Shown: positions 9,974 through 21,243 of the stretch, in pieces | Position numbering within the stretch: position 1 is the first letter of the stretch | Layout of the letters: each line of letters opens with the position of its first letter | Assembly: GCA_900073065.1 (NCBI GenBank) | Contig: FJOG01000021.1 | Coordinates: forward strand, 813,528-877,527 | Direction of reading: 5' to 3' | DNA from: Phialocephala subalpina | Lineage: Eukaryota; Ascomycota; Leotiomycetes; Helotiales; Mollisiaceae | Length of the DNA: 64,000 bases | Position numbers and translations under genes: made by a program | The notes under the pieces: model-generated | The model's input: only the letters and a program-made list of their open reading frames with translations | Database searches by the model: none | Told to the model about the DNA's origin: nothing

Positions 9974-11056
9974 TCACAACTTCCCCTTCCTCCCATCCTC
10001 ACTAAGCTTCAAAATTGGCTTCAAATTCTCCTTCTGAACCCTGTCCCACAACCCACCCCTCCCATCCTTTTTCCCTTGCTCATCCTCCCTCCTAAACCAC
10101 TCTTCCGCGCTCTTAATCCTATTCGGATGAATCTCATCCAAGAGCCCATAATCCCTCTCTAACAAATCATATTTCCATGCATTCCAGAACCCAGTAAAAT
10201 TATCCCTAATAGACATCGTACTTTTATCCCCTTCATCTGCATTATAACCCGCTGGGTACCCTGCCCTCTTGCCCCATTTAGCCCAGTACTCGTCGAGGGA
10301 CGTATCGATGTAGCGGGCTGGGTGACCTGTTACTTTCTCGAAAGCCTTGGCAAGCTCATCATACCCAATATGCGCGATTGCGACCTCGAGATCCATCCCA
10401 TTAGACCTTTCTGGATGATCGAATATCCATCTCGCATAATACCCACAATCCTCCAACGCAACATGAAGAACATGTCCTTGTCCAAGCGGGACGCGCCAAG
10501 TCACAACCCCGTCCTCAATCGTAGGCGTCATGATCGTCTGACTCGAGATTGTCATCTCGATGTACGGTCCCGTCGTAAAGAGACTGGCTCCCATCCTCTC
10601 TCTGTTCTTCTGATTCTGGAAAAGGATCCATTCCCCGATCCGACCTTTGCCATCATAATGTCCACCCCGAAACTTAGGATTATAACCACTCTTCTTTAGC
10701 GTGTAATCTAGATTTCCATAAACGAAGAATTTGATACCCATCTCGATGGCAATCTCGTAGCTTCGGATAGCCCAGTAGATTTCGGTTTTCTCGCCAGTGT
10801 TGAAGCCGTCGATGTTGACGAATGCTCCATCGCAGCCTGAGAAGCCGGAACGGAGGATGGATTCGTCGGCGAAGGAGCCGGACATGAGCTCAACGTTTCC
10901 CAAAGCAAGGAGATCGCGGGCTCGTTTGGAGGTTGTGTCTCGGGTGAGGACTTTGACGGTGTATTTTTTGTCAGCCACAAGGGCTTGGATGATCGGTATA
11001 CCCTGAGCACCGGTCCCACCGATGATGAAGATTTTGGAGACGTGCTGGGATGCCAT
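9974..11056 (-). CDS. NmrA-family NAD(P)-binding protein
   Basis: An uninterrupted 360-aa frame. The N-terminus SKIFIIGGTGAQGIPIIQAL carries the Rossmann glycine motif GGTGAQG (residues about 13-19), followed by VKVLTRDTTSKRARDL, where an Arg after the second strand suggests NADP preference. This is the atypical short-chain dehydrogenase (NmrA/HSCARG) layout. It includes the Asp/Gly-rich FSGCDGAFVNIDG loop and a C-terminal substrate-binding half (about 230-330). Members are redox-sensing regulators or isoflavone-reductase-like enzymes; which applies here cannot be told. The C-terminal about 40 residues are charged (EEWFRREDEQGKKDGRGG). The coding strand is G-poor in one half and C-poor in the other, as in other genes of this window. 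Confidence 0.85.
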   Translation of the reverse strand: MASQHVSKIFIIGGTGAQGIPIIQALVADKKYTVKVLTRDTTSKRARDLLALGNVELMSGSFADESILRSGFSGCDGAFVNIDGFNTGEKTEIYWAIRSYEIAIEMGIKFFVYGNLDYTLKKSGYNPKFRGGHYDGKGRIGEWILFQNQKNRERMGASLFTTGPYIEMTISSQTIMTPTIEDGVVTWRVPLGQGHVLHVALEDCGYYARWIFDHPERSNGMDLEVAIAHIGYDELAKAFEKVTGHPARYIDTSLDEYWAKWGKRAGYPAGYNADEGDKSTMSIRDNFTGFWNAWKYDLLERDYGLLDEIHPNRIKSAEEWFRREDEQGKKDGRGGLWDRVQKENLKPILKLSEDGRKGKL

Positions 11057-11884
11057 GATTGTTGTCTGCTGCTTGAATTCATAAGTCGAAAAATGGTGGC
11101 AGTGAGATGGGAGAGGGGAGAGTGGGGTAGCTCTTATATACTTGAATACATGAACCAGATACCTGTTGCAGCTTGCTCTCTGACATCCCGAGTACTGTGT
11201 GATGAAGGTTTAGTGATCCGGGGTAGAGATTACTGAACGTTTCACTTTGCGTAACGCCGTTCAGTAATCAGAGTTGAAGCGGGACCTAGCGGAGAATATA
11301 CTTACCGGCCAGGCTTTATGTTGAGTAATCCTATTTTCAGGCCAGCCATAACATACAGGACGAGAACTGTTCAGACGGCAAGAATGCCAAAACCTTCACG
11401 AAGACGACGGAAGACGGCAAGGTAAGCTGGTATGTGCGGAAGCGATGCGGGTCCTGGTCTGAAGGCAAACGATCTGACGAAGAGATGATACGAAACGAAG
11501 AAGAGTCGAGTTCTGAACAGGTGCCGAGTATTTGGACGGGATGTAGCATCAGCTGTACGTGGAACAAAGTCATCTTGCATAAACAAAAGTAAAACGACGT
11601 AGCATGAACGACAGAAATCAAGAAGTCAAACTCCGCTCGTCCCAACTAGGGCACAACTAACGCACCTTCGAGAGATCATATTCTTTTCCGAGGGTCAAAT
11701 GCTCCCCATCTAGTATACAATGGCCTGATCTTCCTCAACCCTCGAAATGGCAGTGGACCCAGGTTTCCTCCATACTCGTGACATGCTATTACATCCCAAC
11801 AATGAAACCAGCTAAGCGGCCAGATCATTTTGCATCCCGTTACTGATGTCAAGTAAGGTATCTGCTAGGTGCTATCCCACCGGT
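11057..11884. other. intergenic, promoter of the NmrA gene
   Basis: About 0.8 kb between the NmrA start and the 3' end of the RBM25-like gene. A 102-codon minus-strand frame (11337-11645) was looked at; its composition is not convincing and no family fits. Confidence 0.35.
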
Positions 11885-14371
11885 TTAAGCAGAGAGACCT
11901 CTTTTCTCGCTCTCAGAATAGAAGACCACCATACGCCAGAGCTTCTTGACCAGAACCTCAGCTTCCTCGTCCAAAGCCTGTAATCTGCATTAGAAACATG
12001 TTTGGGAATGGAATGGAAACAACTTACTCCCTCCAATTGCTCTACTAACTCCTGTGGCTTGCCATGAGTTCTGACGTGTTCTTCAACGACCTCAACCAAC
12101 AACTGCTCTTGCACGCCAAGATACTCAACGATCTTCTTCTCAACGAACGGCCGCAATTTCTCCACAATAATGTTTTCGTCCACGAAGTCCCACTTGACCT
12201 CCCAAGCCCAAAGGCCATCTTTATCGTTGGGAATCTCAGCTGCTAGTTGTCTCACGGCTTGATCTCTCTCTTCCTCCGTCAGAGAAGCAGAACCAGCCGT
12301 CGAAGGATCGAACTTGATAGGGATAAGAGTCCGCTTCGAAGATTTATCAACGTCCTCTTCGTCCTCGAGTAAGCCTTCAACTTCGGCAACAGTTCGTCTA
12401 GGAGGAGCAGCCTTCTCCTTCTGGATCTTCTGAGCCGCAGCACCAAGCGAGAGCTTGAATGGCTGCTGAGCACGACCGGTAGCATTTCTCGACTCAAGCT
12501 CCTCTGCTTGACGGTCAAGGAATGAATCAGCCATACCACGAGCCGACTCCTTATCAGCCATGTCGCGTTGTCGCTCTTGCTGCTCTGCTGTGCGGTCACG
12601 CGCATCGGCAGCTGCTTCGCGGGAACGGTATAGAGCGCGATTCCGAATCCACTGACTTCGGTCTGCGTAGTACTCTTCAGTCTTTCTGCTTGCCTCAAGG
12701 TCGTCGTCCCACTCGGCATATCTCTGTGCCTGCTTCTCCTTCTCGACTTCGGCTTTCGCTTCATCCTCATCCTCTCGCTCCTTCTCCCGCTGTACTGCAG
12801 CAGTCCGTGATCGTTCTCGGTTCAACCAGCGTCGTTCATGGTCCAGGTATTGTTTTTCTTGATCGGCTTCCTTCTTGGCAGTCCGTCTCCGCTCGAGTTC
12901 TTCGTCACTGGCAGAATCGTCTTCCTCCTCGCGGTTGATCCAGACATCGCCACTTGCTGCACCATTGATACCGCTGCCATTCACAAATGAGACGCCCTTT
13001 TGATAATCGCGAGGAATTTGTGCACCTTGCATCTTGGGCCCAGAGGGCGCGTTGGGTACACCTCGTGGTCCAAGAGGAATGTTGTTGGTGCCTGCAGCAG
13101 GTCCGTTGGGTATCGGTGCTGCTGGTGCATCCAATCTCGAAGGTCTTGGTGCACCATTTCGTTGTCGTTCCAGCGCCTCCATTTCCTCCTCTCGCTTCAG
13201 GCGTTCCATATCTCTCCTATTGCTACGATCTCTGAAGGCAGCAATTTCTTGTGCAACAGTCTCTCGCATCTCCGCTGGAATATCCGCAAGCTCATCATCC
13301 ACTGCCAATGGGATATTGACAACCTCCACATTATCACCCCCGTTCGCATCTTGCATCGTGACGTCCTCGGCCCCATCCTCCATCTTGACAAACATGGGCG
13401 GGTGAAATAATTCGTAGACGGCGGCCTTCAATCCCATCTTTGCAGCATCCAATCTTGCCTGCTCGCCAGCAGAGTCGTCTCCGCGATTCGACTGCCAGTT
13501 CTCCAGGTAATTGAGTGAGTTGTCGTCAACAAACACCAGTAGCTTGCTCTTCTCAATCTCCTCATCATTGCTCTCTTCCTTCTTCACTCCATCACTCGGC
13601 TTTTGCTTCTTCGTCGGAATCTCGATATCCTTCAGAACATCCACAGCCACAGACAAGCTCTCCGCATCATCAAATTGAGCAAAGCCAAAACTACACTGTT
13701 TGCCCTCCGCATCAATCGCTCGATCCCATCTCCGTAACCGTCCCGCACAACCAAGTATCCGCTCAATGCCAGCATCTCCACCAGCACCCTCCGTAATCCC
13801 TCCAACGAATATCGTGCGAACAATTTCCTCCTTCGTAGGCGGGACTAAAGACATCATGCTCTCCCTCAACGCCTGTCGCTGCGCATCCATGCCAGCCAAA
13901 GATCCCAGACCAGCCCTACCACTCGCAGACATCGGATCCTGACTCTCCCTCCGTCCTGGCCCTGCCGTCAAAGGTGTACTTGGTTTCGAAGGACCTGTGC
14001 CCAAGCGAATGACCGGCGCAGAGAAGTTGATGTTTGGCATATTGGGAGGGCCTTGGAAGCTGGCTGGGAGACCGCTGGGTCGACTAGCCTGTGTACTGTT
14101 GGCTTGTTGTACGCCTGGAGGAGGAGCCGTACCTGGCGCAGACATGCCTGGTGGAGGACCTGAAGAACATTAGCATAGTCAGTAGATGGTGTAGGAGATG
14201 CTCACCCATTCCTGGAGGAGGCCCCATGCCAGGTGGAGTACCAGTCTGGCCTGGGAAACCTCCAAATCCCGGAGGGCGTCCATACGGCGATGCTTGTGAT
14301 CGTTAGCATACAGACAGAAAGAGAGTTCGAAAGGCAGATATTGACAAACCTCCGTAAGGATTGTACGCCAT
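11885..14371 (-). CDS. RBM25/Snu71-type splicing factor (RRM and PWI domain)
   Basis: complement(join(11885..11977,12028..14159,14206..14292,14350..14371)), 777 aa. The start MAYNPYG is followed, across two short introns, by a Pro/Gly-rich leader (SPYGRPPGFGGFPG, then PPGMGPPPGMG). Residues about 135-210 form an RRM (RTIFVGGITEGAG; KQCSFGFAQFDDAES). The middle is a long Arg/Glu/Asp-rich region (RE/RD repeats, about 330-610), as in RBM25. The C-terminal about 90 residues form a PWI domain (LWAWEVKWDFVDENII; VEYLGVQEQLLVEVV). The last intron restores the conserved ending LEGALDEEAEVLVKKLWRM, which supports the splice. Function, from family knowledge: U1 snRNP-associated pre-mRNA splicing in the nucleus. 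Confidence 0.85.
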
Positions 14372-14698
14372 GATGAACGTAAGTGTATGGTCAACAGATG
14401 GCGGATACGATCAATATGCAGTGAGAATTATTGCGAAGATCGCAGAGTAGTTGGCAGAGAATTTATTCGTGTCGGCGCAAGGCAGCGTTGTGGTCGTGAA
14501 GCTCTCCAAACCAAATTTCGATGGTTGCAGGCACGGACCACTTTTTACTAAGATTAGCGCTGAAAGCTCCAGAGTTGAAATTCAGATCTCCAACGACACG
14601 ACCGACATTGAATTGTCGCCGTTCGATCAATTCCAACAACGTAAGTCCCTACGCTCTCGCAGATTGAGAGTCCATTATTTTGACGATTCTAAAGCACA
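14372..14698. promoter_or_regulatory. bidirectional promoter, splicing factor / bS21m
   Basis: 327 bp separate the two divergent ATGs. The region is short enough that both housekeeping genes probably share it. No single motif stands out. Confidence 0.4.
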
Positions 14699-15493
14699 AT
14701 GGAGCTTCGTCGGGCAGCTGACGCTTTGCTGCGCTCGCAAGCGTCTCCTCTCGCCACAACCATCAATCCACGAAGCACCATACGATGGTCAAGCAAGGCC
14801 CAATCGACCTATACATGCTGCTCAAACCGCCCAGCTCAGAGATATCTGACTACAACGACTCGACTCGATGCCGTAAAGCAAAATCCCACCACATCTGCTC
14901 GTCCACCCCAATCCGCCGGCGCTCAACCCCCCAAAAACCCCATGGACGCCCTAGGTTCATCTCTAGGCTGGACCAGCCACGTCAGAGCCTCCCGACCATC
15001 CTTCCCGAAGGCATCATCCAAGCTCGCCTTGGAAAAGAAGCTGAATGGCGGGGATTCAGCGTCCGACCTCCTAAGCAGCCTGAGCCTAAGGAACAGACGA
15101 AGAGACGGACCACCGACCAGCACCCAAGGCTCCGGCATGGACGTATCGAAGATGCTCGATCCGTTCTCCAGCGTTGACAATGGGAGTTTCATGCAAGGCG
15201 CTATGCAGGACCTCATAGTTCCCAAGACCAAACGAGCACCGATGAAATTGGGTCCTAGTACAGGAAGAAGCATCACGATTGGAGCTACGATTGATGTTGG
15301 ACGTGGATTCCGATTGTTAGAGATGTCTTGTGCGAGGAATAAGGTTAGGTCGGATGCGAATAAGCAGCGGTTTCATGAGCGAGGGGGGTTGAAGAGGAAG
15401 AGGTTGAGGAGAGAGAGGTGGAGGAGGAGGTTTATGGATGGATTTAAGGCGACGGTGGGGAGGGTTAAGCAGTTGAAGAATCAGGGATGGTAG
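14699..15493 (+). CDS. mrp21: mitochondrial small-subunit ribosomal protein bS21m (Mrp21)
   Basis: 264 aa, no intron. The C-terminal about 60 residues carry the S21 signature: KVRSDANKQRFHERGGLKRK, then RLRRERWRRRFMDGF and VKQLKNQGW. The N-terminus (MELRRAADALLRSQ, then Arg/Ser/Thr-rich to about residue 55) is a plausible mitochondrial targeting sequence. The long N-terminal extension relative to bacterial S21 (about 70 aa) is normal for fungal bS21m. Role: component of the 37S mitoribosomal subunit near the mRNA exit. The 3' third of the gene is markedly G-rich and C-poor on the coding strand, whereas 14870-15000 is the reverse. Confidence 0.85.
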   Translation: MELRRAADALLRSQASPLATTINPRSTIRWSSKAQSTYTCCSNRPAQRYLTTTTRLDAVKQNPTTSARPPQSAGAQPPKNPMDALGSSLGWTSHVRASRPSFPKASSKLALEKKLNGGDSASDLLSSLSLRNRRRDGPPTSTQGSGMDVSKMLDPFSSVDNGSFMQGAMQDLIVPKTKRAPMKLGPSTGRSITIGATIDVGRGFRLLEMSCARNKVRSDANKQRFHERGGLKRKRLRRERWRRRFMDGFKATVGRVKQLKNQGW

Positions 15494-18400
15494 GGTGGTT
15501 GATGGAGTTGTGTATACGATAGAAACACATGTGTACAATAGGACGAAGTAAGTCCAATCAATCAAAATCCATCATGTCAGAAGCTGCATCCCTATGTTCA
15601 TGAGCAACTTCACTGGCATTAAAAAGCGGAATCAGACTGAATACTGTGATTTTTGACGGTAAGATTATTTCTCTCCTTTCACTTGCTTCGCCTGCATTCT
15701 AGGTTAGTCTTTGAAAGGCGAAGGTTCCTTGCACGCAGAGTACATAGGCCATGTCTACATTGGAAATTTGGAAATTACGAATCTATCTTGACAGAGAGTT
15801 CTCTTAGTCGATGCATTTACTTCGGCCTCTACACACTCAAAGCTAGACTCAGGTTTCAAGCCTTTGACTGTCGATCACGTGGCCTCCTCGTCACCCGGAG
15901 ATTTTCGCTGAGATTTCCTTCCGCTACATGTTGAGAGAAGGCCTCCTTTGGCTCTTGATACATGACTCCAAAATTTCATCAATGCAAGAAAATGCCGTAG
16001 GTTTTCTTAGATAGCTTTCATTTTGGTACCCGAGGACATATGCGGAATCGATATGCCCCACGTGCATACTTAATTTGCAAAGCTCAGCCGCCGTACCGAC
16101 GGGCGGATTGTCCTTGCAAAACATTGCTGGCTCCTTGACTACAGTCTACGAATTACATGTCTACGATTATACCGGTGTTCCGCTTGCACCAGGAAGCTTG
16201 CCAATGTGGGGTTGTCGTTCCGTCCTGCAATCATCTTCACTCACTCGGAGTGGTCAGGTCTGCAAGTCAGCCGTATCGTCAACAAAATCGGAGATACCCA
16301 CGATCAAATAACACCCACACCATCTCGCAACCAGATCGGTCAACCCCTCCTCAGTCGGAGATGCCTCCGAAAAACAAGACACACCACCCTACGAGGATCC
16401 GTCAATATTCGATGTGCACTTGTATCTAGATCCCAGAACCCCGGAAAATTCTTTGGCCAACAGCAGGCCACTTGACTCTATTGCCACCTCCACCCACGAA
16501 CCAGGGTGATCGTTCCAAGCGGAGTAATCCAATAGCTGCGGTCCTGCAGAGCTTGACACAATACTGTAGCACCAAGTATATCATCATCTTTCAGGGTCCC
16601 CTCCACCTCAGCGAAAACGCAATTACATCAGAGTCTACCTAAACAGGAAAGTGATTTGGGATCTTCATGTGCCGCACCACGTGCAAACCCAGAATCTCTC
16701 TGCAGTATTAGTAAACTTCCGTCAACGGGTAGAGCCTCGAAGGCGGCTAGGACGATCGAGCACAGCATGGAGTCATCGAGACCAACGCGCTTACATCGAA
16801 ATTAAGCGCCGGCGGGTGTGGTGGGACATCTCGATCACATAAAGCCACAAAACTTCGCCTCCCCTGCTGGACATACTTCCACGATCGGCAACTACATATA
16901 GGCGTTCGTTTGCTTCGGCCAGGGTCCAGGCACAATATTCCGCATTTTATTTCTTACGTCGCATCGATCATTATCATATCGGATGTTGCTGATGTCATGA
17001 TATTTTTCTGTGCACCAGGTGAGTCGCCAAAAGTGGGAACTTCATGATGTTTTGACGATACCCTGGTGACGGGGTTGAAAGTACCGTCGAAAAAAACTCG
17101 TATCTTACGTGCATCTCGATCTTGAGTGGCTTGGGAAACACTTCCGGAGAATGTGCAAGCAGCTATCTGATTGGTCCGGTTCTCTGTTTTCGATGAGCGA
17201 TGTGACATATATAACAACATTTGCCATCTCTGTAAAGAGAACTATCATGGCTTTGGAGTTGATGATTTGCCTGTATCGTACCATCTCGAGGATAGTGCAC
17301 GAACCAGCCATTGAAAAAGGGGCCAGGCCCTCGACACGTGACACCCAGCCGAAGTTGACCTCCAATTGCAATCCGAACTTCAGAAAAGTTGCTCCCAGGG
17401 CCCAGGAAGAGAGCCGTTCCAATAGAGATTCCGGCTCATTGAGTCACAGTGACAAAGGTCCCGGCAGCTGAAATCTCTCCTCACTGTCTCAACACCAAAC
17501 TCAAAATCTAAGAATTTTGATCTCGTCGGAGGCGGAGTGTCCTCCGAATCTCGATCATATTATTCTGACGAAAAAGGTTGCGCATTTCAAAAAACAGCAG
17601 ACAGCCCTGCCACACCATTTGCAGAAGTCTCGAAATGACGACGAATGTCGCTGGCGGGTTTCCTCTTTCAATCGGCAATCATTTCAAGACTGCCATATCG
17701 CTCAATTCGTTTGATGATTCGCTTTGCCTCATTTTCCGTGGCCACACCCCACACCTTTCCACCACGAGCTGGCCGAAAGCAGCCCTTGTGACATGATAGT
17801 AACATTTTCCATGGGAATCGAATGGGAACGCAACGCCCGTTGCCATTCTTTCGCACTCGATTGCTGGTTGTCGATTCGGCAAACCGCCAACATTGAGGTG
17901 TCCCAGATCCGCGAAAGACTCTCACAAAGCACAACTTGACTTCAAGTATGTACTCAGGTTTGCGCACGTAGTATGCTAAAGCATATATGTAGCTCCCTGC
18001 CAGAACGATAAAGAAGAGGTAAACGCGCGGCTGTTGACCGGGAGGGGGTTCCTAACTCAAACGCCAGCTAAACAGGGGTACATCGCAGACTAAAAGTTCC
18101 CTGGAACCGTTGAGGGGTCCAACCTAGTGCCACTGCGCCGGATGGACCAAGCTTGGGGGCAAACGGCAGAGCGTTGCCATGCACCTAGCTAGGTTCCGTG
18201 CATCGATCAGACCGCAGTGCATCGAGCAACCTGACAGCAGACTTGATCTCGTTCATAAACAGATCAGCGACCAAACGAAGATGTCAAGCATCTGCAGGAC
18301 CCGAGCAAATCGTAGCTCTGATTCGCAGATGGCTCGAATCCTGCATTCAAAACCTGTAGCAGAAGTCATCGTCGATTCGCCACTCAATTCAGCAAAACTA

Positions 18401-18984
18401 CAGCCGAACAATACATCATTCTCCTACCAATGAATGATGCGCTCCGCTTAACAATCCAATGACCCGGGTGAGAATCTCAAGACCTGATACTGAATCTATC
18501 TCTGCCTTAAGCATCCTAGACGTCTCTCGACGACTCTGAGCCTCCATCGGCCGAGTATGGGATGCTCCGATCCCAGTAAATTTGATGCTAGCGGGATGGT
18601 CATGCTTTTGCCTCATCCAAAAGTCCATCTGAGAGCAGGAGATGAGGATTTGGCCGGGCAGTAATCCGAACTTTGTGGCCAACCATAGCTTTCGTAGGTT
18701 GAGAATATAAGGAAATCCCTCCGCTACCGTATAGCGGCGCCATTCTCTTCGCACCCACAATAAGACCAGGCTGGATCTCTGCTCAATATCAGAGTCACGT
18801 TAAGATGGGCTCATGGCGTTCATATCCTCCATCCTGTGCCAACAATTCCACAATCCCATAATCCCATCTTTCTCCGCACCAGATCGCGAAACATAAGAGC
18901 AACAACACACTGCTAATTATCTCATCATTGCATGGTTGTTCTTCTGGGCATCTCTTGCATGGTAATGCCCGGCTCGTATTGATT
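15494..18984. other. 3.5-kb gene-poor interval
   Basis: Apart from a possible small exon at 15558-15698, I found no frame with convincing composition, no tRNA and no terminal repeats. Frames of up to about 120 codons occur on both strands (for example 17105-17471) but overlap one another and lack family features. The last about 200 bp should include the promoter of the Zn2Cys6 gene at 18985. Confidence 0.4.
15558..15698 (-). CDS. possible terminal exon of a small unidentified gene
   Basis: A 46-codon frame (NAGEASERREIILPSK to the acidic end SDMMDFD, stop 15560-15558). It is preceded on the minus strand by ACTAACCTAG, which looks like a branch site plus acceptor. The acidic Met-Asp tail looks genuine, but no 5' exon was found. 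The branch-to-acceptor distance is unusually short. Low confidence. Confidence 0.2.
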   Translation of the reverse strand, partial: NAGEASERREIILPSKITVFSLIPLFNASEVAHEHRDAASDMMDFD

Positions 18985-21243
18985 ATGTCTTTTCGCAAAA
19001 TCCGCCCCTCGTTTGGAGACCAGAGCAGTGCATCGACCAGCAGTCAAGGAGGTCAAGCTACTCCCGAGAGCTCGAGTACGGGATCTGATCCACGTCGGAT
19101 CCGCGGCGAGAAAGACATCGCTGAGGGCAGCAACTCTTCCAAACGTAGAAGGGTTCCAGAATCGGTAACACGAAATGCTTGCTTGAATTGTAAGAAGGCT
19201 CGGGCGAAGGTCAGTTATCCTCATAACCCTACTGGCGCCTGGTTTATACCATTTGGTGATTTGTGCGCAACGCGGCCGCCTCTTCCTTTCGGGGCAGATT
19301 TCAGATCGCCCGTCGAGGCTATTGACTGACAACCTCCAGTGCGATGGGAAGAAACCGTGCAAGAGATGTGCGACGCGACTAGAGACCTCGGAGTGCATTT
19401 ACGAGATCCATATCAAGCATGCGAAGGAGGAGCTGGTCAAGCAGATCAAGGAGCTTAGAGCCAGGGACCATTTGACGGACCAGATCTTGCAAGCTCTTTC
19501 CACCGATGAGAAGGTCCCCGAAATCCTCGAACGCCTCAAGAATGGAGAGACCTACGAGAGCATTGTCGAGTGGCTCGGTCGGTCTCCCATGGAAGACCTG
19601 GAGACTCTTTCGCCCCATGAGTCGCAACACTCTACGTTCGAGGCCTCTGACCACGAAATGGGGGGAGTATCCGCTACAGCCAACTGGACAACAGTTACCA
19701 GTGATACAGCGGTACTAGATCATCTCTTTCAACTGTACTTTGCCTGGGTGCATCCCGTCCACACTCTCTTCGATGAGGGCCACTTTGTTGATTGCTACAA
19801 ACGACAGCTAGACGACTACTGCTCGCCTGTACTTGTCAACGCGATATGTGCGATAGCTTGCCACCTACATCCAGCTGTTGAGGGGGAGGAAATCGATTTT
19901 GAGCATTTAGGGACGGCATTCAGTGAAGCTGTAAGGATAGGCATCGATCCTGTCAGCAAACGCATTACTATGATACAAGCATTCGCCGTAATGTTCCTCG
20001 TCGACTGTGCCCGTGGCAATGGCTTACGAGCTTCATCCTACCTGAGAGTTGCGACAAACAATCTGCGAAGCATTATTCCTCGAGATAGCGAAGGTTTTGG
20101 AGAGGTTTGGAAGAACACTGTTCGGGGCGTGCGCAATTTGAACATGTTAGTTGGAATGTCCCTCCTTTCTTGCCGCGCACTAACAAGGGCAGTGAATGGT
20201 CGCAACTGACATTTCAGGTACCGCCAGTCCTGAACTCTCCAACATATGGCGCCTGTGAGGATAGTGATGGAACACTCGATGATGCGAAATGGTACTTTTA
20301 TCGCTCTATCCACGACCAATGCCCATCCTGGCCGGGACTTCTAGCAACCACAAATCGAGAAAAGTCGAAGTTGACGGCTATCATCCAAGATGTAGTCACC
20401 ATAATGTATACTCCTGGAGGTCCATTGATTTCCGCGCGAGATGTTCTCCTCCAGTATAGGAGATTCGTTGCCTGGCGGGAAGAGCTGTCGAGCGACATTG
20501 ACGACTTCGAAAGTCGTGACAGCCATGCGCTACCGCATGTACTGTCTCTGATGTAAGTCCCTTGGCGCAGTAACGGTAATAATTGCTGATGTGCTAGGAT
20601 ATTATATAACAATTCTGTCATCCAACTGCTCCGTCCGTTGCTCGATTTAGAGTCTTTCCGCTCATCCATGGTGGAGGAAACGATTTGGAACCACGCACAA
20701 CATGGACTCTTCTTGCTTGACGAACATTACCGTACACAGTATAGTTGTCGATACCAGCCGGTCATGCAGATGTTTGCTGTTCTTCATCTGAGTGATACTA
20801 TTGCCCGATTCTTCCCCGGCGGGATCGAAGGGAGGAGCAAAGATGGACCAGAAGCAATACAATTTGGAATGGAGGTTCTGATGCAGTCCGGAGCCGGGTT
20901 TCCTGTTGCCGGTCCTCTGCAGGAAATGTTGCGAAGATCCGCGGAAGAGTGTTCGATTCGACTTCCCAGGAATTTACCAGACCTTCTGATCTCGCCGAAA
21001 ACCCAGCAGGTATACCGGATAGATGACCTGATCGATGCTTGTACCAGGCCAACATACACGCAACCGATTGATGAACTCATTCCAAAGTACGTTCCATCCT
21101 TCTATAGCGACTGGGCTGTCGAAGGCGCCTCCTTCGGAATTCATGAGCCAGCCTCTGGTACCAGGAGGCTTCGGGTTCCATCAGCAGAGGAAAGAGGTGC
21201 GCAGAATCTCATGCACATCCGCAACCTGCTCAACACCAATTAA
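18985..21243 (+). CDS. Zn2Cys6 transcription factor with fungal regulatory middle region
   Basis: join(18985..19209,19340..20145,20193..20552,20598..21243), 678 aa. The binuclear cluster is split by the first intron between Lys75 and Cys76: C66-x2-C69-x6-C76-x5-C82-x2-C85-x8-C94. A coiled-coil dimerisation segment follows (KHAKEELVKQIKELRARD). Residues about 180-420 form the fungal transcription factor domain (LFQLYFAWVHPVHTLFDEGH). The other introns (47 and 45 nt, ACTAAC and CTGAT branches) join at I-EWSQLTF and SLM-ILYNNS. An in-frame ATG at 18928 would add 19 residues; 18985 (MSFRKIRPS) is preferred as the usual start type. Nuclear regulator; no target is suggested because neighbours are absent on both sides. 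Confidence 0.85.

Noticed and set aside
11337..11645. 102-codon minus-strand frame between NmrA and the splicing-factor gene
   Set aside because: No domain, no conserved-looking pattern; probably untranslated DNA.
16651..17471. Several overlapping frames up to 120 codons
   Set aside because: Mutually overlapping on both strands, with no splice model or family feature.
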